A model generated the notes under the pieces. That model saw nothing but the letters and a program-made list of their open reading frames with translations. It was not told where the DNA came from and did no database searches. From Herminiimonas sp. KBW02 (GTDB taxonomy: Bacteria > Pseudomonadota > Gammaproteobacteria > Burkholderiales > Burkholderiaceae_D), in contig NZ_QAJP01000004.1 in the NCBI RefSeq assembly GCF_003852535.1, positions 124,001-188,000 of the forward strand: a DNA stretch of 64,000 nt. Direction: 5' to 3'. The position numbers and the translations under genes were made by a program. Positions within the stretch are counted from its first letter, which is position 1, and every line of letters starts with the position of its first letter. Shown one piece after another: positions 39,472 to 48,868 of the stretch.

Positions 39472-39485
39472 TGTGCTGACGGCTG

Positions 39486-39854
39486 TTATTTGAAGGTTTG
39501 CAGATAAGCCAGCAAGTCCGTCAGTTGCTTCTCATCACTGATGCCGAAAAAGCGCATCTTGTTACCCGGCACCACATCATCGGTCGATTTAATGAAGGCG
39601 CGCAGGTTTGCCTCCGTCCACACGACGCGAGAGGAACGCATCGCCGTCGAGTACTTATAATCTTTGGTCGTTCCTGCAGTACGTCCCACGATGCCATTCA
39701 AATGCGGGCCAAAAGTGCCACGTGCAGATGGTCCTACCTGATGGCAGTTTGAGCATTTTGCAAACACCCGTTTGCCTGCCGCGACATCGCCTGCTGCGTG
39801 GCTGGCGGAGGCCAGTACGCCGAGTGCGAGCGACAGTAATAATTCTCTATGCAT
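39486..39854 (-). CDS. Class I cytochrome c (c2/c550-like)
   Basis: This 122-residue periplasmic monohaem cytochrome has a signal peptide ending near SHAAGD, a haem motif CSNCHQVG, a mitochondrial-type GPHLNGIVGRTAG, and an axial Met in VPGNKMRFFG. It probably shuttles electrons between a dehydrogenase or bc1 complex and an oxidase. The ATG at 39854 (MHRELLLSLALG) fits a signal peptide best; an upstream ATG at 39902 is possible. Confidence 0.92.
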   Translation of the reverse strand: MHRELLLSLALGVLASASHAAGDVAAGKRVFAKCSNCHQVGPSARGTFGPHLNGIVGRTAGTTKDYKYSTAMRSSRVVWTEANLRAFIKSTDDVVPGNKMRFFGISDEKQLTDLLAYLQTFK

Positions 39855-40039
39855 TTTCTTGGTACGCGTACTGGTCTGATAACAGACCAGCGTACGTTTC
39901 ATCGATAGGGGTAGCAGAAACGCACAGAGTGTAACAAAGTCGGGGGCTGGGTGCAGCGGAGCGAGGTAGTAGTACCAGACATCGGCAGTGTGATTGCTGC
40001 TGGTGAATCCTATGTGCTGTATTCCTGTGGAAATCAGAG

Positions 40040-40972
40040 CTACATCCCGATCGTGGTTTTCTTAATCTTGAATGTGTTGCGGCAACGCGGATAGTTCAGG
40101 CATTTCCAGAAGTGATTATTCTGGTGTTCCTTCACGATCATCTTGATTCCGCAAGAAGGACAGCTAGGCGTTCTGTAGTCACCACTGAAAGCAAACTTTG
40201 CGAGTGCATCCTGGTGCGTGCTGTCGAGTTGCAGTATGCGTTGCAGGAAAGCTTCGCCATCCAGTAGCTGAATAGGATTGCTGCTACCGAATTCCAGTGC
40301 CTCGCTGGTATAGCTACCGCTGGTGATGAAGATGCCTCGTTCCACTTTCTCGTGCACCATGACACCGAGCAGTTCGCGCAATTCCCTGACGCCGTTTGCT
40401 TTGCTGTTCCATGCCTTGCATTGAACGATGGCGATAGGATGTGTGAGGTCGGAACGGTAGAGGCGCACATCGATACCGCCATCAGGACCGCTGGCTTGCG
40501 TGACTGCCTTGAAGTTCAGCGTTTCATAATATTTTGCGCATAGCAGCTCGAAGCGCTTCCATTCCAGCGACCGTAAAGAACTCAGGCTCCATGCGGGGAT
40601 GACGGCTGTGTCACCGGTTTGATGTAACGATGATGCCTGTGCGTGATTACCCCATGCCTGGTCAAGCGCAGAGACAGGTATCGGTTTCTGTCTGGAAGCC
40701 GTGGGTTCTTTGCGTGGGCGCTGTTCCGTTCTGACGGCGGTCTTTTTTTTGCCGATAAAAGCAATAAATGCGATCAGTCCGAATATCGGAAACGCCAGCC
40801 ACGCCAGTGATTGCGATAAGCGGGATAAGCTGACAAGAATAGGGTTACCTGCGAATAGCGCAGGAATAATCCAGCGCAGGAAAAAATATACGCCTACGCC
40901 CATCACGGCACTGACCCACCATGGCGATGCAAGCAAATTCTCCAGACCGGATTTTCTTTTGTGCCTGCGCAT
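40040..40972 (-). CDS. Membrane-anchored Mrr-like restriction endonuclease with zinc ribbon
   Basis: This 310-residue protein has two hydrophobic segments near the N-terminus (about 18-40 and 54-73), then an Mrr-cat nuclease domain with GPDGGIDVRLYRSDLTHPI and IVQCKAW (catalytic D168 and Q184-x-K186). A C-terminal topoisomerase-type zinc ribbon (CPSCG...CLNYPRC) follows. Such proteins are annotated as Mrr-like type IV restriction enzymes; a role in cleaving modified or stalled DNA is inferred. The ATG at 40972 is favoured over 41047. No modification gene is nearby. Confidence 0.85.
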   Translation of the reverse strand: MRRHKRKSGLENLLASPWWVSAVMGVGVYFFLRWIIPALFAGNPILVSLSRLSQSLAWLAFPIFGLIAFIAFIGKKKTAVRTEQRPRKEPTASRQKPIPVSALDQAWGNHAQASSLHQTGDTAVIPAWSLSSLRSLEWKRFELLCAKYYETLNFKAVTQASGPDGGIDVRLYRSDLTHPIAIVQCKAWNSKANGVRELRELLGVMVHEKVERGIFITSGSYTSEALEFGSSNPIQLLDGEAFLQRILQLDSTHQDALAKFAFSGDYRTPSCPSCGIKMIVKEHQNNHFWKCLNYPRCRNTFKIKKTTIGM

Positions 40973-41076
40973 TGCTGGGTATTGCCCGCATCTCAGATTA
41001 TGGAAGTGCGTCATTACACGCCAGAATCCTGTTTTTGGGCATCCCATAGGTATGGGATAGTGTGTACAGCTGTAAA

Positions 41077-41113
41077 AAAGCCGACTTAACGTCAGACGCT
41101 AAGTCGGCTTTTG
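41077..41113. terminator. Bidirectional Rho-independent terminator
   Basis: Perfect 13-base arms (AAAAGCCGACTTA first) are separated by an 11-base loop, with an A-run and T-run at the ends. It ends the leftward aminotransferase transcript, 34 bases after its stop. Confidence 0.92.
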
Positions 41114-41147
41114 TTTATGCATGCACAGGGCATGCATGTCACCTGTA

Positions 41148-42275
41148 TCAGGCCATGCTATCCAGAGCTTTGGACAGATTGGCTACCGTGCGCTCGATGT
41201 TGTGCAGCTTGTCGAGGCCGAACAGGCCGACGCGGAAGGATTTGAAGTCTGGACGTTCATCGCACTGCAATGGCACGCCAGCTGCGGTTTGCAAACCGGC
41301 TGCAACAAATTTCTTGGCCGACTGGATGCCGTCGTCATTGGTGTAGCTGACGACTACACCTGGCGCCTGGAAGCCTTCGGCTGCCACGCTCTTGTAGCCT
41401 TTGGAGACCAGCAGGGCGCGCACTTTGTCGCCCAGTTCCTGTTGCTCGGCACGGACTTTGTCGAAGCCATAAGCTGCGGTTTCTTCCATCACGCCACGCA
41501 GGATGGTGAGTGCGTCGGTCGGCATGGTGGTGTGGTAAGCCACTGCACCTTGCTCGTACGATTCCATGATTTGCAGCCATTTGCGCAGGTCGCAAGCAAA
41601 GCTGGTGCTTTGTGTGGATTCGATTTTTTCGCGGGCCAGGGCGCTCAGCATCACGAAGGCACAACCGGCGGAAGCGCTCCAGCCTTTTTGCGGCGCGCTG
41701 ATGAGGATATCGACGCCGGTCGCTTGCATGTCGACCCAGATAGTGCCGGAAGCGATGCAGTCGAGGACGAACAAGCCGCCTACCGAATGCACTGCATCCG
41801 AAACCTGACGCAGGTAGTCGTCCGGCAGCATGATGCCGGAAGCGGTTTCTACGTGTGGTGCAAACACGACCGCAGGTTTGATTTCTTTAATGGTCGCGAC
41901 GACTTCAGCGATAGGCGCAGGTGCGAATGGTGCTTGTGCCGAGTCTTCCAGCTGACGTGCTTTCAATACCGTGGTCGCGGCAGGAATGCTGCCGGTGTCC
42001 AGGATTTGGGTCCAGCGATAGCTGAACCAGCCGTTGCGCAGGATCAGGCATTGCTGCTTGGTTGCGAACTGACGGGCAACCGCTTCCATGCCGAAGGTAC
42101 CGCTACCTGGCATGACGATGGCGGATTGCGCCTTGTAGACATGTTTTAAAGTCTTGGAAATGTCACGCATGACGCCCTGGAAGCGTTCGGACATGTGATT
42201 GATCGCACGATCTGTGTAGACGACGGAGTATTCAAGAAGACCGTCGGGATCGACGTTGGGTAAGAGACCTGGCAC
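41148..42275 (-). CDS. Class V aminotransferase, alanine/serine-glyoxylate type
   Basis: This 375-residue PLP enzyme of the AGXT/SgaA group has the PLP lysine in ISAPQKGWSASAG and the PLP-anchoring region VLDCIASGTIWVDM. The opening MPGSGTFGMEAVAR binds phosphate. It interconverts glyoxylate, pyruvate, serine, alanine or glycine; the exact pair is uncertain. The start is a GTG with GGAG seven bases upstream. The gene downstream of the formyltransferase-ACT gene on the same strand, it may share one-carbon/glycine metabolism. Confidence 0.88.
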   Translation of the reverse strand: MPGLLPNVDPDGLLEYSVVYTDRAINHMSERFQGVMRDISKTLKHVYKAQSAIVMPGSGTFGMEAVARQFATKQQCLILRNGWFSYRWTQILDTGSIPAATTVLKARQLEDSAQAPFAPAPIAEVVATIKEIKPAVVFAPHVETASGIMLPDDYLRQVSDAVHSVGGLFVLDCIASGTIWVDMQATGVDILISAPQKGWSASAGCAFVMLSALAREKIESTQSTSFACDLRKWLQIMESYEQGAVAYHTTMPTDALTILRGVMEETAAYGFDKVRAEQQELGDKVRALLVSKGYKSVAAEGFQAPGVVVSYTNDDGIQSAKKFVAAGLQTAAGVPLQCDERPDFKSFRVGLFGLDKLHNIERTVANLSKALDSMA

Positions 42276-42473
42276 GTTTGCTCCAGCAATAATAAAGAAA
42301 TTCGGCCCGAACAGGGATTACCTGACCAGGCCACAAAAGGCACGAAATGCCGAAAAGGAGAGATTTTACCAAAGTAGTGCGCTGAACTCTGGTTAATGCT
42401 CAGAATGTCCGCCGAATTACCACCTAATTAGCTATTTGGCATGTCGGAATGATAATCCGGCGGATATTTGGTT

Positions 42474-43625
42474 TTAGGCTGCCGGCTTCTCACCGAGGGC
42501 GATATCGACCGTCATCTCATGGGCCAGTGCGCCCAGTTCCTGACGCAGCTCATCGATGGACAGCTTGCCCGGAACCAGCAGGTGCGCGCCGATTTTGAAG
42601 GTTTGCTTGCCGGAGACGCCGCTACGGGTGATTTCGGTGTGTATGCTTTCGATGCTGATATTGCGCTCGGCCAGCATCCTGGTCAGGCTGCTGACGATGC
42701 CGACGCGGTCATCGCCGACCAGTTCGAGTTCGACGCTCTTGATCGAATCGGACAGATTTGCGCCATCGCTCTTCGCCACGACCACTTGCAGGCCACTGGA
42801 ATCCAGGCTGCGCAATGCATTGGTCAATGCATCAGCGTTTTCACGTGGTACATCGAAGTGCACCATGCCGGCGAATTCACCTGCCAGGCGTGTCATGCGG
42901 CTGGCGGCCCAGTTGGCGCCGTACCGTTCTGCACGTTCGGCCAGTGAGCGCACGATGCCGTGGCGGTCGGTGCCGACGATGGAAACGATGAGGGCGACGG
43001 TGTTGGACTCGACTTCTTCTGCCAGCACTACCGAGCGACGGATCATCGGTGCCTTGGTGGCGAAGCGCTGGTCTTGCTCAAACGCTGGCAGAGCGCCGTG
43101 TTCCGCTGCGTAGTGAATGACCTGGCTCAGCAGTTTCAGGCCCATAGGTGCGAGTGCACGCTCCCACAGTTCCCGTGCGCTTTCGCCTTTTTCAACGAAG
43201 CACCAGTCTTGCGCGGCAATCGCACCGGCATCCCAACCGTCGGCCAGATGATAGATGGAGCCGCCGGCGATAGGGTCGCCTTCAAGGATGGTCCATTCAA
43301 CTGCAGCAATGCCACGGTGTCTAGGCAACAGGGATGGGTGATAACCGATACCGCCGAGGCGTGCGCGCGCCAATGCTTCATCGCTGACGCGGGCATGGGT
43401 GTGAGCGGCGAGGATGACGTCGGTGCCTTCGGCGATGGCTTCACCTGGCACGAAGCGCGGGTTTTCCATCACATGTAGCGGTACACCGGCTGCACGGGCA
43501 GCTTGTGCCAGGCGATCATCTTCCGACGGCGCGACCACGCTGGTGAATTCGATACCTTCTTCCTTGCGCAGCGTCTCAAATACCAAGGCGCCGAAATAGC
43601 GCGAACCTACCAAAGCACATTTCAT
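42474..43625 (-). CDS. Formyltransferase domain fused to two C-terminal ACT domains
   Basis: The N-terminal ~200 residues of this 383-residue protein are a formyl-transferase fold of the Fmt/PurN/PurU type: VGSRYFGALVFETL, the active-site loop IGYHPSLLPRHRG, and WDAGAIAAQDW. The catalytic His96 and Asp132 are present, but the Asn two residues before His is Gly94. The remainder holds two ACT domains (about 211-290 and 300-375; VSIVGTDRHGIVRSLAE and LELVGDDRVGIVSSLTRML) as in GcvR or PurU. PurU has ACT first, so the order is reversed here. Substrate is unknown. Confidence 0.88.
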   Translation of the reverse strand: MKCALVGSRYFGALVFETLRKEEGIEFTSVVAPSEDDRLAQAARAAGVPLHVMENPRFVPGEAIAEGTDVILAAHTHARVSDEALARARLGGIGYHPSLLPRHRGIAAVEWTILEGDPIAGGSIYHLADGWDAGAIAAQDWCFVEKGESARELWERALAPMGLKLLSQVIHYAAEHGALPAFEQDQRFATKAPMIRRSVVLAEEVESNTVALIVSIVGTDRHGIVRSLAERAERYGANWAASRMTRLAGEFAGMVHFDVPRENADALTNALRSLDSSGLQVVVAKSDGANLSDSIKSVELELVGDDRVGIVSSLTRMLAERNISIESIHTEITRSGVSGKQTFKIGAHLLVPGKLSIDELRQELGALAHEMTVDIALGEKPAA

Positions 43626-43857
43626 TTTTATCTATCCCTCAATTTATCTAAAAGCGTTAAATACAAATTTGCAACTCGGGCGTGCAAGGTGTCATGCACT
43701 GCCTTGAAAACTAGCGCTATACGGGTAGCCGTATGACGATATGAACTGGTGCCTGAGGCTGCTGAATGCGCAGCGGATTTTCAATATACAGCGCGCAAGG
43801 ATACCAGAAAGGGATCGCCGGTAAGCCACGTCAGAGTTGACCATACGGCAAGCAGCC

Positions 43858-44769
43858 TTACGATTTTTTCCCTTTATTAAACGACGCCACAGGCTCACGT
43901 GCCTGCGCAATAAAGGCTTGCAGATAATCGGTATCGAGGTCAGCTTCGCGGGCGCCGAGGAAAATCTGTTTGGCGATACCGTCCGCTCCCAGGCGCACTG
44001 GGACCACGTCCATTTTGCTGGCATATTCCTGCACCAGCCAGCGTGGCAATGCCGCTACACCGCGCCCGCTGGCCACCATTTGCAACATGATGTCGGTGGT
44101 CTCTATGGTTTTGTGACGTTTTGGTGTGATTCCCGCAGGCAGCAGGAACTGGTTGTAGATGTCGAGACGGTCGGTGGCCACCGGATACGTGATCAGGACT
44201 TCATTCATCAACTGTTCCGGTTCGACATATTTCACTTTGGCCAGCACATGGTTACGCGGCACGACCAGCACTTGCTCATAGTCGAACACGGGTTCGAAGC
44301 GCAGGCCGGGTTTGTACAGCGGGTCTGGTGTGACCAGCAAATCGATTTCATATGCAAACAAGGCGCCGATGCCGCCGAACTGGAATTTCTGTTTCACGTC
44401 GACATCGACATCAGGCCAGGCTGTCAGGTAAGGCGACACTACTTTCAGCAGCCATTGATAGCAGGGATGGCATTCCATGCCTATGCGCAAGGCACCGCGT
44501 TCGCCTTGAGAAAACTGGCGCAGCCGTTCTTCGGCCAGCGTCAGTTGCGGCAGTACGCGATTGGCGACCGCCAGCAAATATTGCCCCGCTTGCGTCAGGC
44601 GCAGCGCACGTCCTTCGCGCACCCAGATGTCAGTGCCGAGTTGCTGCTCCAGTTTCTTCATGCTGTGACTCAGCGCAGATTGCGTGACGTGCAGCACGTT
44701 GGCGGCCCCGGTCAGGGAGCCTTGCTTTTCTACTTCGAGGACGACGGCGAGGTGGATGCGCTCTAACAT
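43858..44769 (-). CDS. metR: LysR-family regulator of methionine synthesis
   Basis: This 303-residue LysR protein has an N-terminal winged helix (GSLTGAANVLHVTQSALSHSMKKLEQQLG) and a C-terminal periplasmic-binding-like effector domain with the MetR-type opening GALRIGMECHPCYQWLLKV. It is divergent from metE, and a MetR-box-like site lies between them. It is expected to activate metE with homocysteine as coregulator. Confidence 0.92.
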   Translation of the reverse strand: MLERIHLAVVLEVEKQGSLTGAANVLHVTQSALSHSMKKLEQQLGTDIWVREGRALRLTQAGQYLLAVANRVLPQLTLAEERLRQFSQGERGALRIGMECHPCYQWLLKVVSPYLTAWPDVDVDVKQKFQFGGIGALFAYEIDLLVTPDPLYKPGLRFEPVFDYEQVLVVPRNHVLAKVKYVEPEQLMNEVLITYPVATDRLDIYNQFLLPAGITPKRHKTIETTDIMLQMVASGRGVAALPRWLVQEYASKMDVVPVRLGADGIAKQIFLGAREADLDTDYLQAFIAQAREPVASFNKGKKS

Positions 44770-44786
44770 GGGCTTAATTCAATGCA

Positions 44787-44799
44787 TGAGTAAAATTCA
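44787..44799. promoter_or_regulatory. MetR-box-like operator between metR and metE
   Basis: TGAGTAAAATTCA differs from the TGAA-N5-TTCA MetR consensus at one base. A GATAAT hexamer at 44811-44816 is a candidate -10 for metE, placing the box where a LysR activator would touch RNA polymerase. Confidence 0.6.
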
Positions 44800-44877
44800 T
44801 GTATGTCTGAGATAATACCATTTTACTTCATGGATTGCGCGTCCTATTATTCTCGTTCTTGTTTTCTGGAGCGAACC

Positions 44878-47169
44878 ATGACCACCATACACAACCTCGG
44901 CTTTCCCCGTATCGGCGCAAAGCGTGAATTGAAATTTGCACTCGAATCCTACTGGAAGGGCGAGTCCTCGCGCGACGCCCTGAAAGACCTGGGTGCACAA
45001 CTGCGCAAACGCCACTGGGATAACCAGGTCGGTCTGGATCTGGTGCCGGTCGGCGACTTTGCGTTCTACGATCAAATGCTCGACATGAGCTTCACCCTGG
45101 GCAACCTGCCTGAACGCGTGCGCGGTTTCCACGGCGACGCGCTGGACAATTACTTCCGTGTTGCGCGTGGCCGTTCGGCGCAGGGTGCAGAAGACCATAG
45201 CGCATGCTGTGGCGGTGTCGCGGCTGGCGAAATGACCAAGTGGTTCGATACCAACTACCACTACATCGTGCCTGAGTTCACAGCTGCAACCGAATTCAAA
45301 CTCGACACTACTCGTCTGCTGGAACAACTGGCAGAAGCCAAAGCGCAAGGCGTAAAAGCCAAGCCGGTCATCATCGGCCCTATTACTTACCTGGCGCAAG
45401 GCAAGGCCAAGGATGATTTGTACAAACTGGCTTTGTTGCCGCGTTTGTTGCCCGTGTACGCACAATTGCTGGATGCGCTCGCGGCACAAGGTGTGGAATG
45501 GGTACAGATAGACGAACCTATCCTCGTCACTGAACTGGATACCGATTGGCAAAATGCTTTCAAAGCCGCCTACGAGCAACTGAAAAATAGTCGCGTCAAA
45601 TTGTTGCTGGCAACTTACTTTGGTCAATTGCTGGAAAACCGCACACTGGCCGCCAGCCTGCCGGTAGCAGGTTTGCACGTCGATGCGATCAATGGTCGTG
45701 ATGATGTATTGCCGCTGATCGATTTGCTGGCTGCTGACAAGGTGTTGTCGCTGGGCGTGATTAACGGTCGCAACATCTGGAAAACCGATCTGACTGCGGT
45801 ACTGGATTGGGTTGAGCCATTGGCGCAGCGTCTGGGCGACCGCCTGTGGGTCGCACCGTCGTGCTCCCTGTTGCACGTGCCGGTCGATCTGAACAGCGAA
45901 CAAAAACTGGATACAGAGATCAAGTCCTGGCTCGCCTACGCGATTCAGAAGCTGGATGAATTGCGCGTGCTGGGTAAAGCATTGCGCACTGGTCGTGATT
46001 CGGTGAAAGCCGAGCTGGCTGAGAACAAGGCAGCGCTGGCAGCACGCCGTGCGTCGCCACGTGTCAACAATCCGACAGTGCAGGCAGCGATTGCGAAGAT
46101 TGATGCAGGCCTGGGCAAACGTGACAGCACTTATGCGCTGCGTGCGAAGAAACAGGCAGCCTTGCTGAAATTGCCTGCTTACCCGACCACGACTATCGGT
46201 TCCTTCCCGCAAACCGCTGAAATCCGTCACGCCCGCAGCGAATTCAAGGCTGGCCGTCTGGATGATGCGAGCTACAAGACTGCGATGCAGGCTGAGATCG
46301 AACGCAGTGTGCGCGAACAGGAAGCACTGGGCCTGGACGTGCTGGTGCACGGTGAAGCAGAGCGTAACGACATGGTCGAATACTTTGGCGAACAACTGCA
46401 AGGCTACGCCTTCAGCCAGTTCGGCTGGGTCCAGTCCTATGGTTCGCGTTGCGTGAAACCGCCTATCCTGTTCGGCGACATCAGCCGTCCGCAAGCGATG
46501 ACCGTCGAGTGGAGCACCTATGCACAATCGCTGACCGAGAAGCCGATGAAAGGCATGCTCACCGGTCCGGTCACCATGTTGAACTGGTCCTTCGTGCGTG
46601 ACGATCAGCCGCGTTCGGTATCGTGCAAACAACTGGCGCTGGCGATCCGTGACGAAGTGCTGGATCTGGAAAAAGCTGGTGTGCATGTGATCCAGATTGA
46701 TGAAGCTGCATTGCGCGAAGGTTTGCCACTGCGCAAGTCGCAATGGCAGGATTACCTGGACTGGGCGGTGGAGTCGTTCCGCATTACTGCAAATGGCGTG
46801 GAAGATGAAACCCAGATCCATACCCATATGTGCTATTCGGAGTTCAACGACATCATCGCGTCTATCGCCGATATGGATGCCGACGTGATCACCATCGAAA
46901 CATCGCGTTCAGATATGGAGTTGCTCGATGCATTCGACAACTTCAACTACCCGAACGAGATTGGACCTGGTGTTTATGACATCCACTCGCCGAATATTCC
47001 GACCCAGGAGCACATGGTGCAACTGATGAAGAAAGCGGCAGAGCGCGTCCCGGCAGAGCGCCTGTGGGTGAATCCCGACTGTGGCCTGAAAACCCGTCAA
47101 TGGGCCGAAGTGTTGCCGGCACTGAATAACATGGTGGCAGCAGCGAAGACGTTGCGCGCAGCAGCATGA
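44878..47169 (+). CDS. metE: Cobalamin-independent methionine synthase
   Basis: This 763-residue zinc enzyme transfers methyl from 5-methyltetrahydrofolate (polyglutamate) to homocysteine. It starts [13 protein letters not shown]. The C-terminal domain holds zinc ligands in [11 protein letters not shown] (His and Cys), ITIETSRSD (Glu) and NPDCGLKTR (Cys). The ATG at 44878 follows TGGAG; the frame is open upstream to 44803 through the promoter. It is expressed under MetR control by inference. A terminator follows. Confidence 0.97.
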   Translation: MTTIHNLGFPRIGAKRELKFALESYWKGESSRDALKDLGAQLRKRHWDNQVGLDLVPVGDFAFYDQMLDMSFTLGNLPERVRGFHGDALDNYFRVARGRSAQGAEDHSACCGGVAAGEMTKWFDTNYHYIVPEFTAATEFKLDTTRLLEQLAEAKAQGVKAKPVIIGPITYLAQGKAKDDLYKLALLPRLLPVYAQLLDALAAQGVEWVQIDEPILVTELDTDWQNAFKAAYEQLKNSRVKLLLATYFGQLLENRTLAASLPVAGLHVDAINGRDDVLPLIDLLAADKVLSLGVINGRNIWKTDLTAVLDWVEPLAQRLGDRLWVAPSCSLLHVPVDLNSEQKLDTEIKSWLAYAIQKLDELRVLGKALRTGRDSVKAELAENKAALAARRASPRVNNPTVQAAIAKIDAGLGKRDSTYALRAKKQAALLKLPAYPTTTIGSFPQTAEIRHARSEFKAGRLDDASYKTAMQAEIERSVREQEALGLDVLVHGEAERNDMVEYFGEQLQGYAFSQFGWVQSYGSRCVKPPILFGDISRPQAMTVEWSTYAQSLTEKPMKGMLTGPVTMLNWSFVRDDQPRSVSCKQLALAIRDEVLDLEKAGVHVIQIDEAALREGLPLRKSQWQDYLDWAVESFRITANGVEDETQIHTHMCYSEFNDIIASIADMDADVITIETSRSDMELLDAFDNFNYPNEIGPGVYDIHSPNIPTQEHMVQLMKKAAERVPAERLWVNPDCGLKTRQWAEVLPALNNMVAAAKTLRAAA

Positions 47170-47193
47170 CTCAGGTTGCATCATAGTTCATAC

Positions 47194-47221
47194 AAAAAGC
47201 CCGCTGTTAGCGGGCTTTTTT
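47194..47221 (+). terminator. Rho-independent terminator of metE
   Basis: The stem AGCCCGC/GCGGGCT has a 5-base loop and a T-run, beginning 24 bases after the metE stop. Confidence 0.93.
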
Positions 47222-47368
47222 CTTTATCGGTATATTTAACGGAGATTTAATTCCTCGGCAGCGCCGGACAATATAAGATCTAGGCATTGCCTGCTTTGCG
47301 AACTCTGGTGCACACTGTGTAGTCAGAGAGCTTATCCCGGTTCGATGAAATCAGAAGGAGTCTCCATC

Positions 47369-47824
47369 ATGAAATTCCCAGTTAGTGTGCGTCTGGCTTG
47401 CCTTGCTGCAATAAGTGGTCTTGCTTTAACAGCGCATGCCGAGAGTCTGCCGTCATCGGCGTCGAGCGCTGGTTCCGCATCCAGCGGCAGCGTCTCCGCA
47501 TCGCTGCATGAATCCAGCGACAGTTCGAGCAAGAATGAAAAACGTGCGGATGGTGACTACCGCATCATCGATGTGGCCGAAGCACCAGAACGCGCCGATT
47601 TCCGCCGCGTCACCATGCAGGCAGATGCCTCACAGCAACGCATCGTACTCGACCTGCCGGCCAATATCCTCGATAAACAAGGTCTGGGTCGCGGTGACCT
47701 GGTCTACGCACAGAACCGCGTATATGGGCTGGAATTTGCGCGCAGCGATACGCGTGAAGCCTTCTACCTGGTGCTGGCCGATAAATGGCATGAAGAACTC
47801 ACACCGCGCATAGTGGGTCTGTGA
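47369..47824 (+). CDS. Secreted Ser-rich protein, unknown function
   Basis: This 151-residue protein has a signal peptide (residues 1-24, ending AHA) and a low-complexity Ser-rich stretch at about 27-60. A compact C-terminal domain follows, with RRVTMQADASQQRIVLDLPA and YAQNRVYGLEFARSD. I do not recognise the family. AGAAGGAG precedes the ATG strongly. The stop overlaps the GTG start of the DUF2145 gene (GTGA), so the two proteins are made together and probably act together in the periplasm. Confidence 0.75.
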   Translation: MKFPVSVRLACLAAISGLALTAHAESLPSSASSAGSASSGSVSASLHESSDSSSKNEKRADGDYRIIDVAEAPERADFRRVTMQADASQQRIVLDLPANILDKQGLGRGDLVYAQNRVYGLEFARSDTREAFYLVLADKWHEELTPRIVGL

Positions 47825-48759
47825 GGTTCGGGCAAGTCTTGGTATCCGCGCTGACACTGGTCGGCGCGCTGATTGTCACCAGTGCGGTCACCAGCACCGC
47901 ATACGCCGCTTCCGGCTCATCAGCCGCATCCAATTTCTGTGATCGCGCACATCAACTAACGGCAGCACAGCAAGACCGCATCTTGCGCTTTGCCGGTGTT
48001 GTGCGTGAAGAGCTGGCTGCTATTCATTCCGATACTGTCCTGATCAGCCGTTCCGGCCTCGATCTGTCACGTTTCCAGATACGTTATTCGCATGCCGCCA
48101 TTGCATGGCGTGATGAAGACAAGGTATGGACCGCGCGTCAGCTCTACTATGCCTGCGAAGAAGAACGGCCGCGTATTTTTGATCAGGGCATGGCGGGTTT
48201 TGCGATGGGTATCGACAATCCTTCGCTTGGTTATATCTCTATCGTCAAGCTGCCTGAGCAAGCAGCGCAGAGCTTGCGCCAGGCGGCACTGGATAAACCA
48301 CGCGCGCTACGTTTGCTGGCGGCGACCTACAGCGCCAATGCTTATGTCTATGCGCTTAACTACCAAAACTGCAATCAGTGGGTAATGGAGACCATGGCTG
48401 CAGGTTGGGGTGATTTGCCCGACGGCGAGGACTTGCGTGCACGTGCACAGCGCTGGTTGCAGCAGGCGCATTATGCGCCGGAGCCGACGGCTGTTAATTC
48501 ACATTGGTTGATGTTTGCCTCCAGCTTCGTCCCCTTGCTGCATCTGGATGATCATCCGGCCGAGGATAGGTACGCACTCAAGCTGAAAATCAGTTTGCCC
48601 GCTACGGTTGAAACCTTTGTCCATGAACAGTATCCGGACAGTGAACGCGTAGAGATCTGCCATGACGGCAAGCAAGTCGTCGTGCATAGAGGCTGGACGC
48701 CGATAGCCGATGGTTGTGTACCCGCAGCGGGTGACCGGGTTGTGCCATTGGATAGCTGA
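47821..48759 (+). CDS. DUF2145 periplasmic protein
   Basis: This 312-residue protein has an N-terminal signal (about 1-28, ending AYAAS) and the DUF2145 pattern: RFAGVVREELAAIHSDTVLISRSGLDL, the RYSHAAIAW box, and VYALNYQNCNQWVMETMAAG. The Cys and His in this last region resemble a NlpC/P60-like or lipase catalytic cluster, but that is only suggestive. The start is a GTG overlapping the upstream stop. No enzymatic function is established. Confidence 0.85.
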   Translation: MRFGQVLVSALTLVGALIVTSAVTSTAYAASGSSAASNFCDRAHQLTAAQQDRILRFAGVVREELAAIHSDTVLISRSGLDLSRFQIRYSHAAIAWRDEDKVWTARQLYYACEEERPRIFDQGMAGFAMGIDNPSLGYISIVKLPEQAAQSLRQAALDKPRALRLLAATYSANAYVYALNYQNCNQWVMETMAAGWGDLPDGEDLRARAQRWLQQAHYAPEPTAVNSHWLMFASSFVPLLHLDDHPAEDRYALKLKISLPATVETFVHEQYPDSERVEICHDGKQVVVHRGWTPIADGCVPAAGDRVVPLDS

Positions 48760-48868
48760 GTGTCTGCTTGCCGACTGATCTGCGATCCTGACTCGCTGAG
48801 ATGGAATTATTTTGCGACATGGTCATGGCTGTGTGTAAACTACCGCCTTACTCATTTTTAGCTGAACC

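Noticed and set aside
41121-42149. 342-codon open frame on the plus strand
   Set aside because: Antisense to the class V aminotransferase, which has clear PLP motifs.
43626-43857. Riboswitch upstream of the formyltransferase-ACT gene
   Set aside because: The 232-base leader has one small hairpin (ATACGG/CCGTAT) but no match I could recognise to glycine, THF or SAM riboswitch cores.
44797-46827. 676-codon open frame on the minus strand
   Set aside because: It lies entirely antisense to metE and has no family resemblance; the complementary frame is open because of codon bias in the real gene.
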